Assembly: GCA_964558975.1 (NCBI GenBank) | Contig: CAZLFQ010000001.1 | Location: forward strand, 558,001 to 622,000 | Length of the DNA stretch: 64,000 nt | DNA from: CAZLFQ01 sp964558975 | GTDB lineage: Bacteria > Pseudomonadota > Alphaproteobacteria > Rickettsiales > Midichloriaceae | Direction: 5' to 3' | Shown: in pieces, positions 9,046 to 17,568 of the stretch | Numbering within the stretch: the first letter of the stretch is position 1 | How the letters are laid out: each line of letters starts with the position of its first letter | Translations under genes and position numbers: made by a program | The notes under the pieces: model-generated | What the model was told of the DNA's origin: nothing | What the model saw: the letters and a program-made list of their open reading frames with translations, nothing else | The model's database searches: none

Positions 9046-9954
9046 TCAACCACTCGCTTTTTTAGATTTTTTCTCAACTTTATAATTCTTCTCTAAGAAC
9101 TCAATTATCAGGCCTGCGACGTCTACTTTTGTAGTGCTTTCAATACCTTTGAGTCCTGGGGAAGAGTTAACTTCTAGCACTAAAGGCCCACGCTTTGAGC
9201 GTACAATGTCCACACCAGCCACATTAAGCCCCATCACTTTTGCGGCTAATATGGCTGTTTTACGCTCTGTAGGTGTAATTTTAATCAGTTTTGCAGTGCC
9301 ACCGCGATGGATATTCGATCTAAAATCGCCCGTTTGAGCAGTACGCTCCATTGCAGCAACTACTTTATCTCCAACAACAAAACATCTTATATCTGAACCT
9401 TTTGCTTCTTTAATGAATTCTTGTACTAAGAAGAAGGCATCTAGCCCTCTAAATGCCTCAATCAAACTTTCAGCAGACTTCGCCGTATCAGCCAATATAA
9501 CGCCCTTACCTTGTGTTCCTTCAAGTAATTTAATAATCAGTGGTGCCCCACCTACTAATTGTATTAAATCTTTTGTATTCGATGGTGAATGGGCAAAACC
9601 TGTAGTTGGCATCCCAATTCCCTTACGAGAGAATAATTGATGAGCCCTTAACTTATCTCGGGAGCGAGTTATTGCAATCGATTCATTTATCGAATACGTT
9701 CCCAGCATCTCAAACTGCCTCAAGACAGCAGTGCCATAGAATGTTACTGATGCCCCTACCCTCGGAATCACAGCGTCAAATTTGTCTAATATCTCACCAT
9801 CTCTATAATGAACTTCTGGCATTTTTGAGTTTATGTTCATATAGCATTTTATTGGATCAATTATCCTAACCTCATGGCCACGCTTTGTAGCAGCTTCGGC
9901 AAGCCTTCTTGTCGAATAGAGCTTAGAGTTCCTAGATAAGATCACAATTTTCAT
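9046..9954 (-). CDS. rimK: RimK-type ATP-grasp alpha-L-glutamate ligase
   Basis: RimK adds glutamates to the C-terminus of ribosomal protein S6. The 302-residue protein opens MKIVILSRN and has the ATP-grasp core: KLLEGTQGKGVILAD, the hinge FFLVQEFIKEAKGSDIRCFVVG, and the metal site VAGVDIVRSKRGPLVLEVNSSPGL. It lies three bases downstream of a retropepsin-like RimB-type gene. This pairing supports a RimK-family modification role, although the actual substrate is not proven by sequence. Confidence 0.9.
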   Translation of the reverse strand: MKIVILSRNSKLYSTRRLAEAATKRGHEVRIIDPIKCYMNINSKMPEVHYRDGEILDKFDAVIPRVGASVTFYGTAVLRQFEMLGTYSINESIAITRSRDKLRAHQLFSRKGIGMPTTGFAHSPSNTKDLIQLVGGAPLIIKLLEGTQGKGVILADTAKSAESLIEAFRGLDAFFLVQEFIKEAKGSDIRCFVVGDKVVAAMERTAQTGDFRSNIHRGGTAKLIKITPTERKTAILAAKVMGLNVAGVDIVRSKRGPLVLEVNSSPGLKGIESTTKVDVAGLIIEFLEKNYKVEKKSKKASG

Positions 9955-9957
9955 ATA

Positions 9958-10425
9958 CTACTTCTTATATAATTCTTTCGATTTCTTCTGGCTCAATTTA
10001 CCATGAAGAAACTTATGAGTTGGATTGACCAGTATCCTGCCTGATAAGGCCTCTCTACCGATTAACATCCTCATACCCATAGAATCTCTATTAGTCAAAT
10101 TTAATTCTATATCTAACTTACTCCCACCTATCTGAATTGTAGTTTTTATAACTGGTCTTCTAGTCTTTTCACCGGTGGAACTTTTTACATGCCTTTTATC
10201 AACAAGCTGAGCCACACAATAACGAGTTATCCTTTTGTTTTTTTGGATTGGGTGAACTTCAAACTTGACGTATTTGATACCATTCTTAACGAAATACTCT
10301 ATATTATAGGCATGAAGTGACGAAGTAGCCGCACCTGTATCAATTTTAGCTTTCATTGCAGGCAGGTCTAATTCTGGGATAGAAACCCACTCCTTCCAGC
10401 CAACGATCATGTTTATAGTCTCCAT
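9958..10425 (-). CDS. RimK-associated retropepsin-like protease (RimB family, DUF615-type Zn_protease)
   Basis: This is a 155-residue protein of the family called ATP-dependent zinc protease (RimK/LysX-associated). The core AKIDTGAATSSLHA (25-38) carries the retropepsin-like DTGA loop, and GMRMLIGREAL lies near residue 125. RimB-type members trim the polyglutamate tails that RimK adds. The ATG follows an AGGATGAGAG ribosome site, and the gene is co-directional with rimK three bases downstream, consistent with a writer/eraser pair. Confidence 0.85.
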   Translation of the reverse strand: METINMIVGWKEWVSIPELDLPAMKAKIDTGAATSSLHAYNIEYFVKNGIKYVKFEVHPIQKNKRITRYCVAQLVDKRHVKSSTGEKTRRPVIKTTIQIGGSKLDIELNLTNRDSMGMRMLIGREALSGRILVNPTHKFLHGKLSQKKSKELYKK

Positions 10426-10464
10426 ACTCTCATCCTACTAAAAATTGGCTATAATTGGCAACAT

Positions 10465-11577
10465 TTACCTTAATCTTTCAGACTTAGAACTTGCAGACAA
10501 AACCAATCCAAAACCCAACAACATCGTTATTAGGTTAGATCCACCGTACGAGAAAAATGGGAATGGGGTACCCACAACAGGTATAGATCCTGCAATCATG
10601 GCTGTATTAATCAGTACATGTAGGGAGAATAAGGTAATAACTCCAGACGCTACCAATCTTCCGAATTGAGTTTTAATAGTTAGAGTTGCTAAATATCCAT
10701 AGATAATGATGCCAGCACAAAGAAGAAACATCGACATTACACCTAAAAATCCAAATTCTTCTGCTAAGATTGTAAATACAAAATCCGTTTGTTTTTCGGG
10801 CAAAAAGCTCAATTGACTTTGCGTACCTTGTAAAAAACCTTTACCTATACTGCCGCCAGACCCAATCGCAATCATCGATTGAATAATATTATAACCAGCT
10901 CCTAGTGGATCGCTTTCAGGGTCTAAAAAAGTTAAAACTCTACGTTTTTGATAATCATGCATGAAATGCCATACAACTGGCAATGCACCTAGTCCGAGAA
11001 TTATTCCAGTAATAAACTTCCAAGTTCTCACTCCCGCTAGAAAAAACATTGTAGCTGCAATCATTAAAATAATTAGGGCTGTACCTAAGTTCGGTTGCTT
11101 AAGAATTAAAACTGTTGGAATTAAGATTATCCCAGCGGGAATGACCAAAGTTGTGATTTTACCAATTTCACTATGGTGCACATCATGAAAATATTTGGCC
11201 AAAGCTACAATAACAAAAAGCTTCATAATCTCTGATGGCTGAAAATTGATAAAGCCTATCCTAATCCATCTTTGCGCGCCCATTGCTTTATGGCCAAGAA
11301 TTTCAGCGATAACTAGCAGGATTAATCCCACAAAATAGGCCATATAGGCATTTCTATAAAATATTGAAATATCCATTAACCCAATAAAAATCATCATTGG
11401 CACAAATATAAGAGCAATGTACAATTGTTTTCCAGCCCATGGATCAAGATTTCCCTGTGCAGCTGAATATAGCAGCGCAACCCCAAGAAAAGTTAGGAAA
11501 GTTACTGCAAATATCAAAAACCAACTGAAACTCCTCAGCTTTTGGCTTATATTTCTTTCATGTACTAACTGGCTCAC
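10465..11577 (-). CDS. rodA: rod shape-determining glycosyltransferase RodA
   Basis: RodA is the SEDS-family polymerase that extends lipid II glycan strands during elongation. About ten membrane helices are visible. Family landmarks are PSEIMKLFVIVALAKY, KQPNLGTALI, FLPEKQTDFVF, LAEEFGFLG and the closing PVVGTPFPFFSYGGS. I chose the GTG at 11577, with AAAGG six bases upstream, which gives a typical 370 residues. An ATG at 11610 and a TTG at 11628 are possible but lack a ribosome site. It is divergent from tolB. Confidence 0.93.
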   Translation of the reverse strand: MSQLVHERNISQKLRSFSWFLIFAVTFLTFLGVALLYSAAQGNLDPWAGKQLYIALIFVPMMIFIGLMDISIFYRNAYMAYFVGLILLVIAEILGHKAMGAQRWIRIGFINFQPSEIMKLFVIVALAKYFHDVHHSEIGKITTLVIPAGIILIPTVLILKQPNLGTALIILMIAATMFFLAGVRTWKFITGIILGLGALPVVWHFMHDYQKRRVLTFLDPESDPLGAGYNIIQSMIAIGSGGSIGKGFLQGTQSQLSFLPEKQTDFVFTILAEEFGFLGVMSMFLLCAGIIIYGYLATLTIKTQFGRLVASGVITLFSLHVLINTAMIAGSIPVVGTPFPFFSYGGSNLITMLLGFGLVLSASSKSERLR

Positions 11578-11677
11578 AATCTGCCTTTTTCGTTTAATTA
11601 AACATAACATAAGATTTGCTTTATACAAATTCCAAAAACATGTAATATGTTCTTAACTAAAATTCGAAGGTGCTAAC

Positions 11678-12967
11678 ATGAGATATTTATTACTAATTCC
11701 ATTCATACTATTTTACTCAAATGCATTTGCTGTACTTAAAATTGACATAACACAAGGCAATGTTGATCCTATGCCAATTGCAATCAATAATTTTTATACT
11801 GCAAATGGTACAGAAGACAGTATCGGAACACAAATAAAAGAAATCATCGAAAAAGACCTTAAGAGCAGCGGCATTTTCCGCCCTCTAGAAAGCAATTCAT
11901 TTTTAGAACAACTCACAATCGATAAGATTCCTACATATGTAAGCTGGAGGCAGTTAGGTGCACTTGCAGTAACCTCTGGAAAAGTAACAAGAAATGGTGA
12001 TAAAATAACAATTGAATTCAGGCTTTGGGATCCAAATACAGAAAGCCAAATCGAAGGCTCTGCTCTTACCATGAGTGAAAAAGCTTGGCGTAGAGCTGGC
12101 CATAAAATTGCTGACATCGTTTACAAAAAGCTTACTGGTGAAGAAGGCTATTTTGACACGCGCCTACTATTCATCTCTGAATCTGGCCCTCTTAAAAAGA
12201 GAATTAAAAAATTAGCAATCATGGATCAAGATGGAGCCAATTACATGGATTTGACTGATGGCAACCACTTGGTATTAACACCAAGATTTGACCCTAAATC
12301 GCAACGTGCAATTTATATGTCGTATAAAAATAGAACTCCTCAAGTTTTCTTATTAGACATCCAAACTGGCAATCAAAGGTTAGTTGGCAATTTCCCTGGA
12401 ATGTCATTTGCTCCTCGTTTTTCGCCGGATGGAAACAATGCAATTATGTCAATTGCTCGAGATGGCACAACCGACGTGTATGAAATTGGCTTAAGCGACC
12501 AACGTCTTCATAAATTAACTGGTGGAGTTGGTACAATTAACACCTCACCTTCTTACTCACCAGATGGTAAACAAATTGTATTTACTTCTGATAGAGGTGG
12601 GCAACCACAATTATATATAATGAATCGTGACGGCAGTAGCCAAAAAAGGATCAGCTTTGGTGATGGAAGTTATTCTACACCTGTATGGTCCCCACGTGGT
12701 GATTTCATTGCCTTCACTAAACAGAAAAGTGGCACATTCTATATTGGCGTAATGCGCGCTGATGGGAGTGGCGAAAGATTATTGACATCAAGCTGGATGG
12801 ACGAAGGGCCAACTTGGTCGCCAAATGGCCGAGTTATCATATTCTCACGACAACAGATGGGGCAAGGTTACCAATTATTCGCTGTTGACCTTACAGGGTT
12901 TAATGAAAGAAAAATTGAAACACCTACAGATGCATCTGACCCTGCTTGGTCACCTTTACTCGGATAA
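11678..12967 (+). CDS. tolB: Tol-Pal system periplasmic beta-propeller TolB
   Basis: TolB links the inner-membrane Tol complex to Pal and maintains outer-membrane constriction at division. A Sec signal peptide (residues 1-18, ending SNAFA) precedes the mature start VLKIDITQG. An N-terminal alpha/beta domain is followed by a six-bladed propeller with repeated (F/Y)SPDG and WSP motifs (FSPDGNNAI, YSPDGKQIVF, WSPRGDFIAF, WSPNGRVIIF). Length 429 is standard. GAAGG precedes the ATG. tolQ, tolR and tolA are not nearby, and pal lies about 6.5 kb away. Confidence 0.96.
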   Translation: MRYLLLIPFILFYSNAFAVLKIDITQGNVDPMPIAINNFYTANGTEDSIGTQIKEIIEKDLKSSGIFRPLESNSFLEQLTIDKIPTYVSWRQLGALAVTSGKVTRNGDKITIEFRLWDPNTESQIEGSALTMSEKAWRRAGHKIADIVYKKLTGEEGYFDTRLLFISESGPLKKRIKKLAIMDQDGANYMDLTDGNHLVLTPRFDPKSQRAIYMSYKNRTPQVFLLDIQTGNQRLVGNFPGMSFAPRFSPDGNNAIMSIARDGTTDVYEIGLSDQRLHKLTGGVGTINTSPSYSPDGKQIVFTSDRGGQPQLYIMNRDGSSQKRISFGDGSYSTPVWSPRGDFIAFTKQKSGTFYIGVMRADGSGERLLTSSWMDEGPTWSPNGRVIIFSRQQMGQGYQLFAVDLTGFNERKIETPTDASDPAWSPLLG

Positions 12968-13012
12968 CTTTTTTAAAGACTTATTCGCTGCGAATTGTGA
13001 TAACTTTAAATT

Positions 13013-13837
13013 TCAAGACGCCGCACGGAATGTAAAAGATTCTCGTGAGTGAATGTTATCAATTGCAATTTTTACACTAGCTAGAGTTTCTTCAGAGGTT
13101 AATCTACCATCAAAAAACTTTTTATATAAGTCGCGAGTTATAGCTAGTTGCAAGAACTCAGACCTATTAGCAAGATTTTCGATTCCCGAATGTGCTTGGC
13201 GCTTAAACTCATTTACAAGGTGTTTTGCATAATAGCTTTGAAGCTCACCATTCGATTTAAACACTTGTTTCGTTGTCGACTTAGTATCTATTTCTGATTT
13301 AAGCTGATGTAAAGCTGCATAAACCAATTCTAGGTATTCATTAAAACATTTATCATAATGACCATTGAAGTACTCACAGAACATTTTCTGAGTAAAATGT
13401 ATAAATGGTTTACGATCTCTATGATCAACAAGACTTATAACTTTTGCTAAATTAGATTTAACATTTAATGAAAGTCCAAATTCCAAAGTTGAATTAATAT
13501 CCATACTTTGGTCTAATCTCCGATTAAATGAAAAGTTAGATCTAAAATGAAATTCCTGCTCAACTTGTAACAATCCATATTTTATTGAGGCTAAAAAGAA
13601 TTTAAATGGCTTCATTCTATTAAAGATTGCTTTAAGCACCTCACCACCATTTTCGTCAAAGGCTATGCGCTGAAGAAGCGTGCACTTTCCCGATTTAGAT
13701 GATAAAGCAAAGCCTTCAATATTCTCATCTACTATCTGAGCTAAGTCAAAAACATCTGCGTGATTAACGTAGTCTATAATTTGTTTTGTATGACCATTAT
13801 TTAAATAATCAACAAATCGATCAACCGTACTTTTCAT
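13013..13837 (-). CDS. hypothetical protein, no recognised domain
   Basis: Not recognised. The ATG at 13837 follows a GGGGGA ribosome site and gives 274 residues; the in-frame TTG at 13855 is less likely. The sequence looks mostly helical and soluble, with alternating charged and aromatic segments (HFRSNFSFNRRLDQ) and no signal peptide or membrane helix. It is convergent with tolB. It lies 68 bases downstream of the GNAT gene on the same strand and may be the last gene of the bcp-pseudokinase cluster. Confidence 0.6.
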   Translation of the reverse strand: MKSTVDRFVDYLNNGHTKQIIDYVNHADVFDLAQIVDENIEGFALSSKSGKCTLLQRIAFDENGGEVLKAIFNRMKPFKFFLASIKYGLLQVEQEFHFRSNFSFNRRLDQSMDINSTLEFGLSLNVKSNLAKVISLVDHRDRKPFIHFTQKMFCEYFNGHYDKCFNEYLELVYAALHQLKSEIDTKSTTKQVFKSNGELQSYYAKHLVNEFKRQAHSGIENLANRSEFLQLAITRDLYKKFFDGRLTSEETLASVKIAIDNIHSRESFTFRAAS

Positions 13838-13905
13838 ATTCCCCCAAATACTCAAAGTTCATCTTTAAATTGTATGTCTCATTTTTAGTAAAAATAAAGC
13901 TTTAT

Positions 13906-14442
13906 TTATAATTCTTTAAAATAAAAGCAGCCTGCAACCACTTTTCCTTGATCTAATTCATACTTAGGAAGCTCACCCCATTTTTGATAACCACGCTTTT
14001 CAAAAACTTTTATTGCGGCATCACGAGTCTTTCTTACACTAATCTTAATAAGAGTATAACCTAACCTCTTTGCTTCATTTTCAGACAGCTCCAACATCAT
14101 GTTGGACAATCCATGCCCTCGCGCCCATGGTGCAACAAAATGGTTATCAATTGAACATGCAAAAGATGATATGTGGTTGCTTTGCGAAGGCTTTACAATC
14201 TGTAACGCACCAGCAACTGTATTATCTAATCTACCGACTATTAAAACTCTTTCTGGAACTAGCAATACTCCCTCCCAGTATGCAGTAATCGCTTCTCTAT
14301 TCATTGCTTGAATATTTTGAGTACCAATATTAAAACCTAAAGTTTCCTTCATAGTATCTATGGTAGCATCGCATAAATCTTCTATATCTATCGAGTTTAA
14401 CTTTTGAAGAATCTCAACCGAGGTTTTAGTAGTTATATTCAT
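13906..14442 (-). CDS. GNAT-family N-acetyltransferase
   Basis: The 178-residue protein has a GNAT fold. The acetyl-CoA loop is ARGHGLSNMMLELSENEAKR (about 108-127), with the R/G-x-x-G-x-G/A pattern, and a C-terminal AIKVFEKRGYQKWGELPKY stretch typical of motif B. The substrate cannot be told from sequence. Its ATG overlaps the DUF2628 stop as ATGA, so it is translated with the pseudokinase cluster. A role in acetylating a partner in that operon is possible but not shown. Confidence 0.85.
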   Translation of the reverse strand: MNITTKTSVEILQKLNSIDIEDLCDATIDTMKETLGFNIGTQNIQAMNREAITAYWEGVLLVPERVLIVGRLDNTVAGALQIVKPSQSNHISSFACSIDNHFVAPWARGHGLSNMMLELSENEAKRLGYTLIKISVRKTRDAAIKVFEKRGYQKWGELPKYELDQGKVVAGCFYFKEL

Positions 14443-14828
14443 TTTTCTGATGCCTGATGTTTTTTTATTAGTGAATCAATGAACTTATATTCTGCTTCAT
14501 CAATCGATTTGGCAAGCACTACATCTGTAAAATCATAGCCTTCAGATTCTAGTCTTTTTCTTAAAAAATCTTTTCCCGCAAAACCAACATACATGCAGAT
14601 ACCTATATTCAATACAAACCCAGCTCCCTCTCCAACAACACCAGCGCCAGCAAGCTCACCTACTACGATAAATAATATAAAAATAGCGGCGCCTTGAACC
14701 CACAACTTATGGTATACAAGCCAGAAAAAATTTAGAATGAATGCCTTCCAAGAAAAACCTTCAGACAAATATTCTGCATCTTCCAAAGGGTCTGAACCTT
14801 CTTTTAAATAAACTGTATAAATCTTCAT
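14439..14828 (-). CDS. DUF2628 membrane protein
   Basis: The start at 14828 overlaps the upstream pseudokinase stop as ATGA; a longer frame from 14867 is not needed. The 129-residue product begins MKIYTVYLKEG. It contains the DUF2628 signature of a Phe/Trp-rich entry (GFSWKAFILNFFWLVYHKLW, about 22-41) followed by two membrane segments (about 43-62 and 68-85) and a charged cytoplasmic tail. DUF2628 has no established function. It sits between a pseudokinase and an acetyltransferase. Confidence 0.75.
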   Translation of the reverse strand: MKIYTVYLKEGSDPLEDAEYLSEGFSWKAFILNFFWLVYHKLWVQGAAIFILFIVVGELAGAGVVGEGAGFVLNIGICMYVGFAGKDFLRKRLESEGYDFTDVVLAKSIDEAEYKFIDSLIKKHQASEK

Positions 14829-16927
14829 ATACTCTGCATAATAATTGATAGAACTATAAGCCCACAAATTAAATAACTAAACTTAACAGCTAATCTCAAG
14901 CTCTTCCTTTTAATATCATGGTTTATAGCATTCTTATTATCTAAAGAGAATATCTCTTTAGCAATCGCTGCACCGCTTCTCAGAGCATTTGTATAGCCAT
15001 CCATATCATCATTTATGTGCGTTGAATTCAAAGCAATTTTTTGAAGTTCAGCAATATTACCGGTTTGAGAAGCTGTAGCAAGCTTATCAAAAAAGAGTTT
15101 TTTTATTGAATGACTTTTTAGTGCTGCATCTAATACATCGCGTACACTTTCCATAATTGTATTACACAAATTCATTAAAGATCCTATTTTAGCGTGTCTC
15201 TGAGCTTGCGCAAATATGCCTAAAATCTGGTAAGCTCTGCTGCGCTGAACCATTGGGTAATGATCTAATTCCTTATTTTTGATTTCAGTTAATAAAACAA
15301 CTTTACTTGCTAGAAAGCATGAAACTGTTTTTTTTGCTACTAGATCTTCAAAGTTAAGTTGGGCATTATTTAAAAACTCCAAAACATCCTTGAGTCCAAT
15401 ACAAAATTGACTACTCACTAAACTACTTTGGCATGGAAGTGTTGGATTAAGATCATAAAGACAGCGCTCTATACCAAATCCATACTCAGATTTTTTAAGA
15501 AATTCGCTACATCTATTAATTTGAATCATACAATTATTCAAATACGGTTTTGAATATATCTGAGCTAGCACTTCATAAATACTAAAGATATTAAGATATA
15601 ACATCGCCGCTAATATTTGCGTTGTTTCAGAATGTGAAAAACCAATACTATGACTTAACATTGGCCCTACACCTTCTTTATAAAAAACAAAGTTTTTATA
15701 TCTAACAGGGCCATCTGGATCAAGTATAATGAGAAATTTGATTAATCGCTCATCTTCTAATGAAATCAATTTTTGTGATAAAGATTTCATCGAAGTCGAA
15801 TTGCCAAACAACTCGATTGCTTCAACATATTTTTCTTCAGAACTGCTATTTTCCAACCACTTTTTAATCTTATCTTGCTTGATATATTCTTTAGCAGAAT
15901 CCCAATTAAGAGATAAGTCATAAGCTAGAGATGTTTTTGAGTAATGCTCTTTTCCATTAAAAATGATAGCACGAGAAAAATAAGTGAGATCAGTCAAATC
16001 CGCTGTTGAATAGCTTCGTCCTTGAAGGAAACCATCTACTTCAGCGGCTCCCCACCTTAATGTTATTTGGTCAGCAACCAAGCCTTTTATTAGGTCTGCA
16101 ATCTGACCACTTAGCAAGAAGGCTGCATTTAAAAAATGAAATGTTCCTTGAAAAAGCTTCTGCTTGATAATTTCCTGTGGGTCTGAGTTATGAAAATCTC
16201 TTCCAGATATTAAAAAGAAAATCACCATGCCTAAAGCATAATAATCTATTCCTGCATTTCCCTCAGACTTACCCAACGCAGAACATTGGGCACGATCTAC
16301 CGTTTCATAAAACGTCGGCTGCGAATAACCAGTTAACTCGCCAACACATTGATCTATAAGCAAATTACCTGCTTCATCAATGTATATATTATCTGGGTTT
16401 ATTGAACCATGAAAAATCTCTGATTGGTGAATAAAATTTAGAACATTTAATACTGATGGTAAAAATTTCTGAGTAACAAAAGCCGAATCAACTTTAGTAC
16501 CTTTAGCTATTATTTGCCTTAATGACTCGCCTTTTGGCTTTTGAAGTATCACTACAAAATTCTGAGATTCAGAATTCCCAACCTGCGCAATTCCATAATC
16601 CAAAGGTGTTATTAAATTAGCTGATTTTATTTTTTTTAGCTTAATTATCTCCATCAACCTAAATGGCATACTTTTTTTAAATACCAATGCGTAAAGATTC
16701 TGGGTGTTGTTACTATCAGCCAAATCGACGACATTATAAGCTTCGCAATACTCTGTAGAAAAATCTAAATTTCTTTCTGAAGTGATCTCATATTTACCAG
16801 AAATCTGATTTGGTATTGAACTAGGGTTTAGTGACGATACTGAAAATTCATCAGACTCATGCGATAAGAAATCGAAATAATCATGACCATTTTTAGCTTT
16901 ATCTGATGATAATATTTTATTCATCAT
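14825..16927 (-). CDS. membrane-anchored protein-kinase-like protein, probable pseudokinase
   Basis: A 700-residue protein with a kinase-like fold at about 40-300. LVFKK (81-85) sits where the VAIK lysine is expected. HGSINPDN (173-180) replaces HRDLKPEN, so the catalytic Asp is Ser. IDQCVGE (191-197) replaces DFG, and DYYALGMVIFFLISGR (228-243) matches the F-helix region. No glycine loop is visible. A long helical region of unknown role follows, and the last 24 residues form one hydrophobic helix, suggesting tail anchoring with the domain in the cytoplasm. The start overlaps the bcp stop (ATGA). Binding or scaffold function is more likely than phosphotransfer. Confidence 0.7.
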   Translation of the reverse strand: MMNKILSSDKAKNGHDYFDFLSHESDEFSVSSLNPSSIPNQISGKYEITSERNLDFSTEYCEAYNVVDLADSNNTQNLYALVFKKSMPFRLMEIIKLKKIKSANLITPLDYGIAQVGNSESQNFVVILQKPKGESLRQIIAKGTKVDSAFVTQKFLPSVLNVLNFIHQSEIFHGSINPDNIYIDEAGNLLIDQCVGELTGYSQPTFYETVDRAQCSALGKSEGNAGIDYYALGMVIFFLISGRDFHNSDPQEIIKQKLFQGTFHFLNAAFLLSGQIADLIKGLVADQITLRWGAAEVDGFLQGRSYSTADLTDLTYFSRAIIFNGKEHYSKTSLAYDLSLNWDSAKEYIKQDKIKKWLENSSSEEKYVEAIELFGNSTSMKSLSQKLISLEDERLIKFLIILDPDGPVRYKNFVFYKEGVGPMLSHSIGFSHSETTQILAAMLYLNIFSIYEVLAQIYSKPYLNNCMIQINRCSEFLKKSEYGFGIERCLYDLNPTLPCQSSLVSSQFCIGLKDVLEFLNNAQLNFEDLVAKKTVSCFLASKVVLLTEIKNKELDHYPMVQRSRAYQILGIFAQAQRHAKIGSLMNLCNTIMESVRDVLDAALKSHSIKKLFFDKLATASQTGNIAELQKIALNSTHINDDMDGYTNALRSGAAIAKEIFSLDNKNAINHDIKRKSLRLAVKFSYLICGLIVLSIIMQSI

Positions 16928-17385
16928 TGCACTTTCCTCACTTCATCCAAGACTTCATTAACATGCCCATCAACTTTAACTTTATTCCATATTCTTTTTA
17001 TATACCCTTTACTATCAATTAAAAAAGTCGTCCTTTCAATACCTTTGTATATTTTTCCATACATGTTTTTATCAACTATTACACCATATTTATCGCAGAC
17101 TTCTCCTGATTCGTCTGATAGCAAACTGATTCCTATCTGGTATTTATCCCTAAATTTGCAGTGACTATTTATGCTGTCCTTGGATATTCCAACTACAACA
17201 CAATTATTCTTTTTGAATTCATCAATATTCTTAGAGAAGTCTTGCGCTTCTAATGTGCAACCTGGTGTATCGTCTTTAGGATAAAAATAAAGCACAACTT
17301 GTTTTCCAACATTTTTTGCCAACTCAAATATATACCCACCATCAGCTTGAAGAGAAAAGTCTAATGCCTTATCACCTAATTTCAT
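16924..17385 (-). CDS. bcp: thioredoxin-dependent peroxiredoxin (Bcp/PrxQ family)
   Basis: Bcp reduces hydrogen peroxide and organic hydroperoxides with thioredoxin. YPKDDTPGCTLEAQDF holds the peroxidatic Cys43. The usual resolving Cys five residues later is absent (Asp/Phe region), so resolution may use another Cys such as the one in SHCKFRDKY or an external thiol. Length 153 is normal. It is the first gene of a four-gene run in which each stop overlaps the next start by four bases. Confidence 0.93.
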   Translation of the reverse strand: MKLGDKALDFSLQADGGYIFELAKNVGKQVVLYFYPKDDTPGCTLEAQDFSKNIDEFKKNNCVVVGISKDSINSHCKFRDKYQIGISLLSDESGEVCDKYGVIVDKNMYGKIYKGIERTTFLIDSKGYIKRIWNKVKVDGHVNEVLDEVRKVQ

Positions 17386-17471
17386 ACGATTCCTAATTTA
17401 ACTTATGTTAACTAATAATATAAGTTATTGTTCTTGGTGGCAATTTAACTTTTTTGAGCATCGTTCATAAT

Positions 17472-17525
17472 TTAATAAAACTTTAATACAACCTTAATAT
17501 CAGCTTAATAAACACCGTTCATAAT
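17472..17525 (+). promoter_or_regulatory. CtrA-like TTAA-N7 array with -10 box, upstream of 17569 gene
   Basis: Four TTAA half-sites start at 17472, 17483, 17494 and 17505, an exact 11-bp period (TTAA-N7 repeated). A CATAAT -10-like box begins at 17520, 15 bases after the last half-site start. TTAA-N7-TTAA is the known CtrA full site in alphaproteobacteria. The same arrangement recurs at 18621. OmpR/PhoB relatives also use 11-bp direct repeats, so the exact regulator is inferred. Confidence 0.65.
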
Positions 17526-17568
17526 ACTCTCAAGCCGATAATGGCACAACTTATAAAAAGAGGAAAAT

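Noticed and set aside
14825..16927. Annotating the 700-residue protein as an active Ser/Thr kinase
   Set aside because: The catalytic-loop Asp is Ser, the DFG is DQC, and no glycine-rich loop is visible, so only a kinase-like fold can be claimed.
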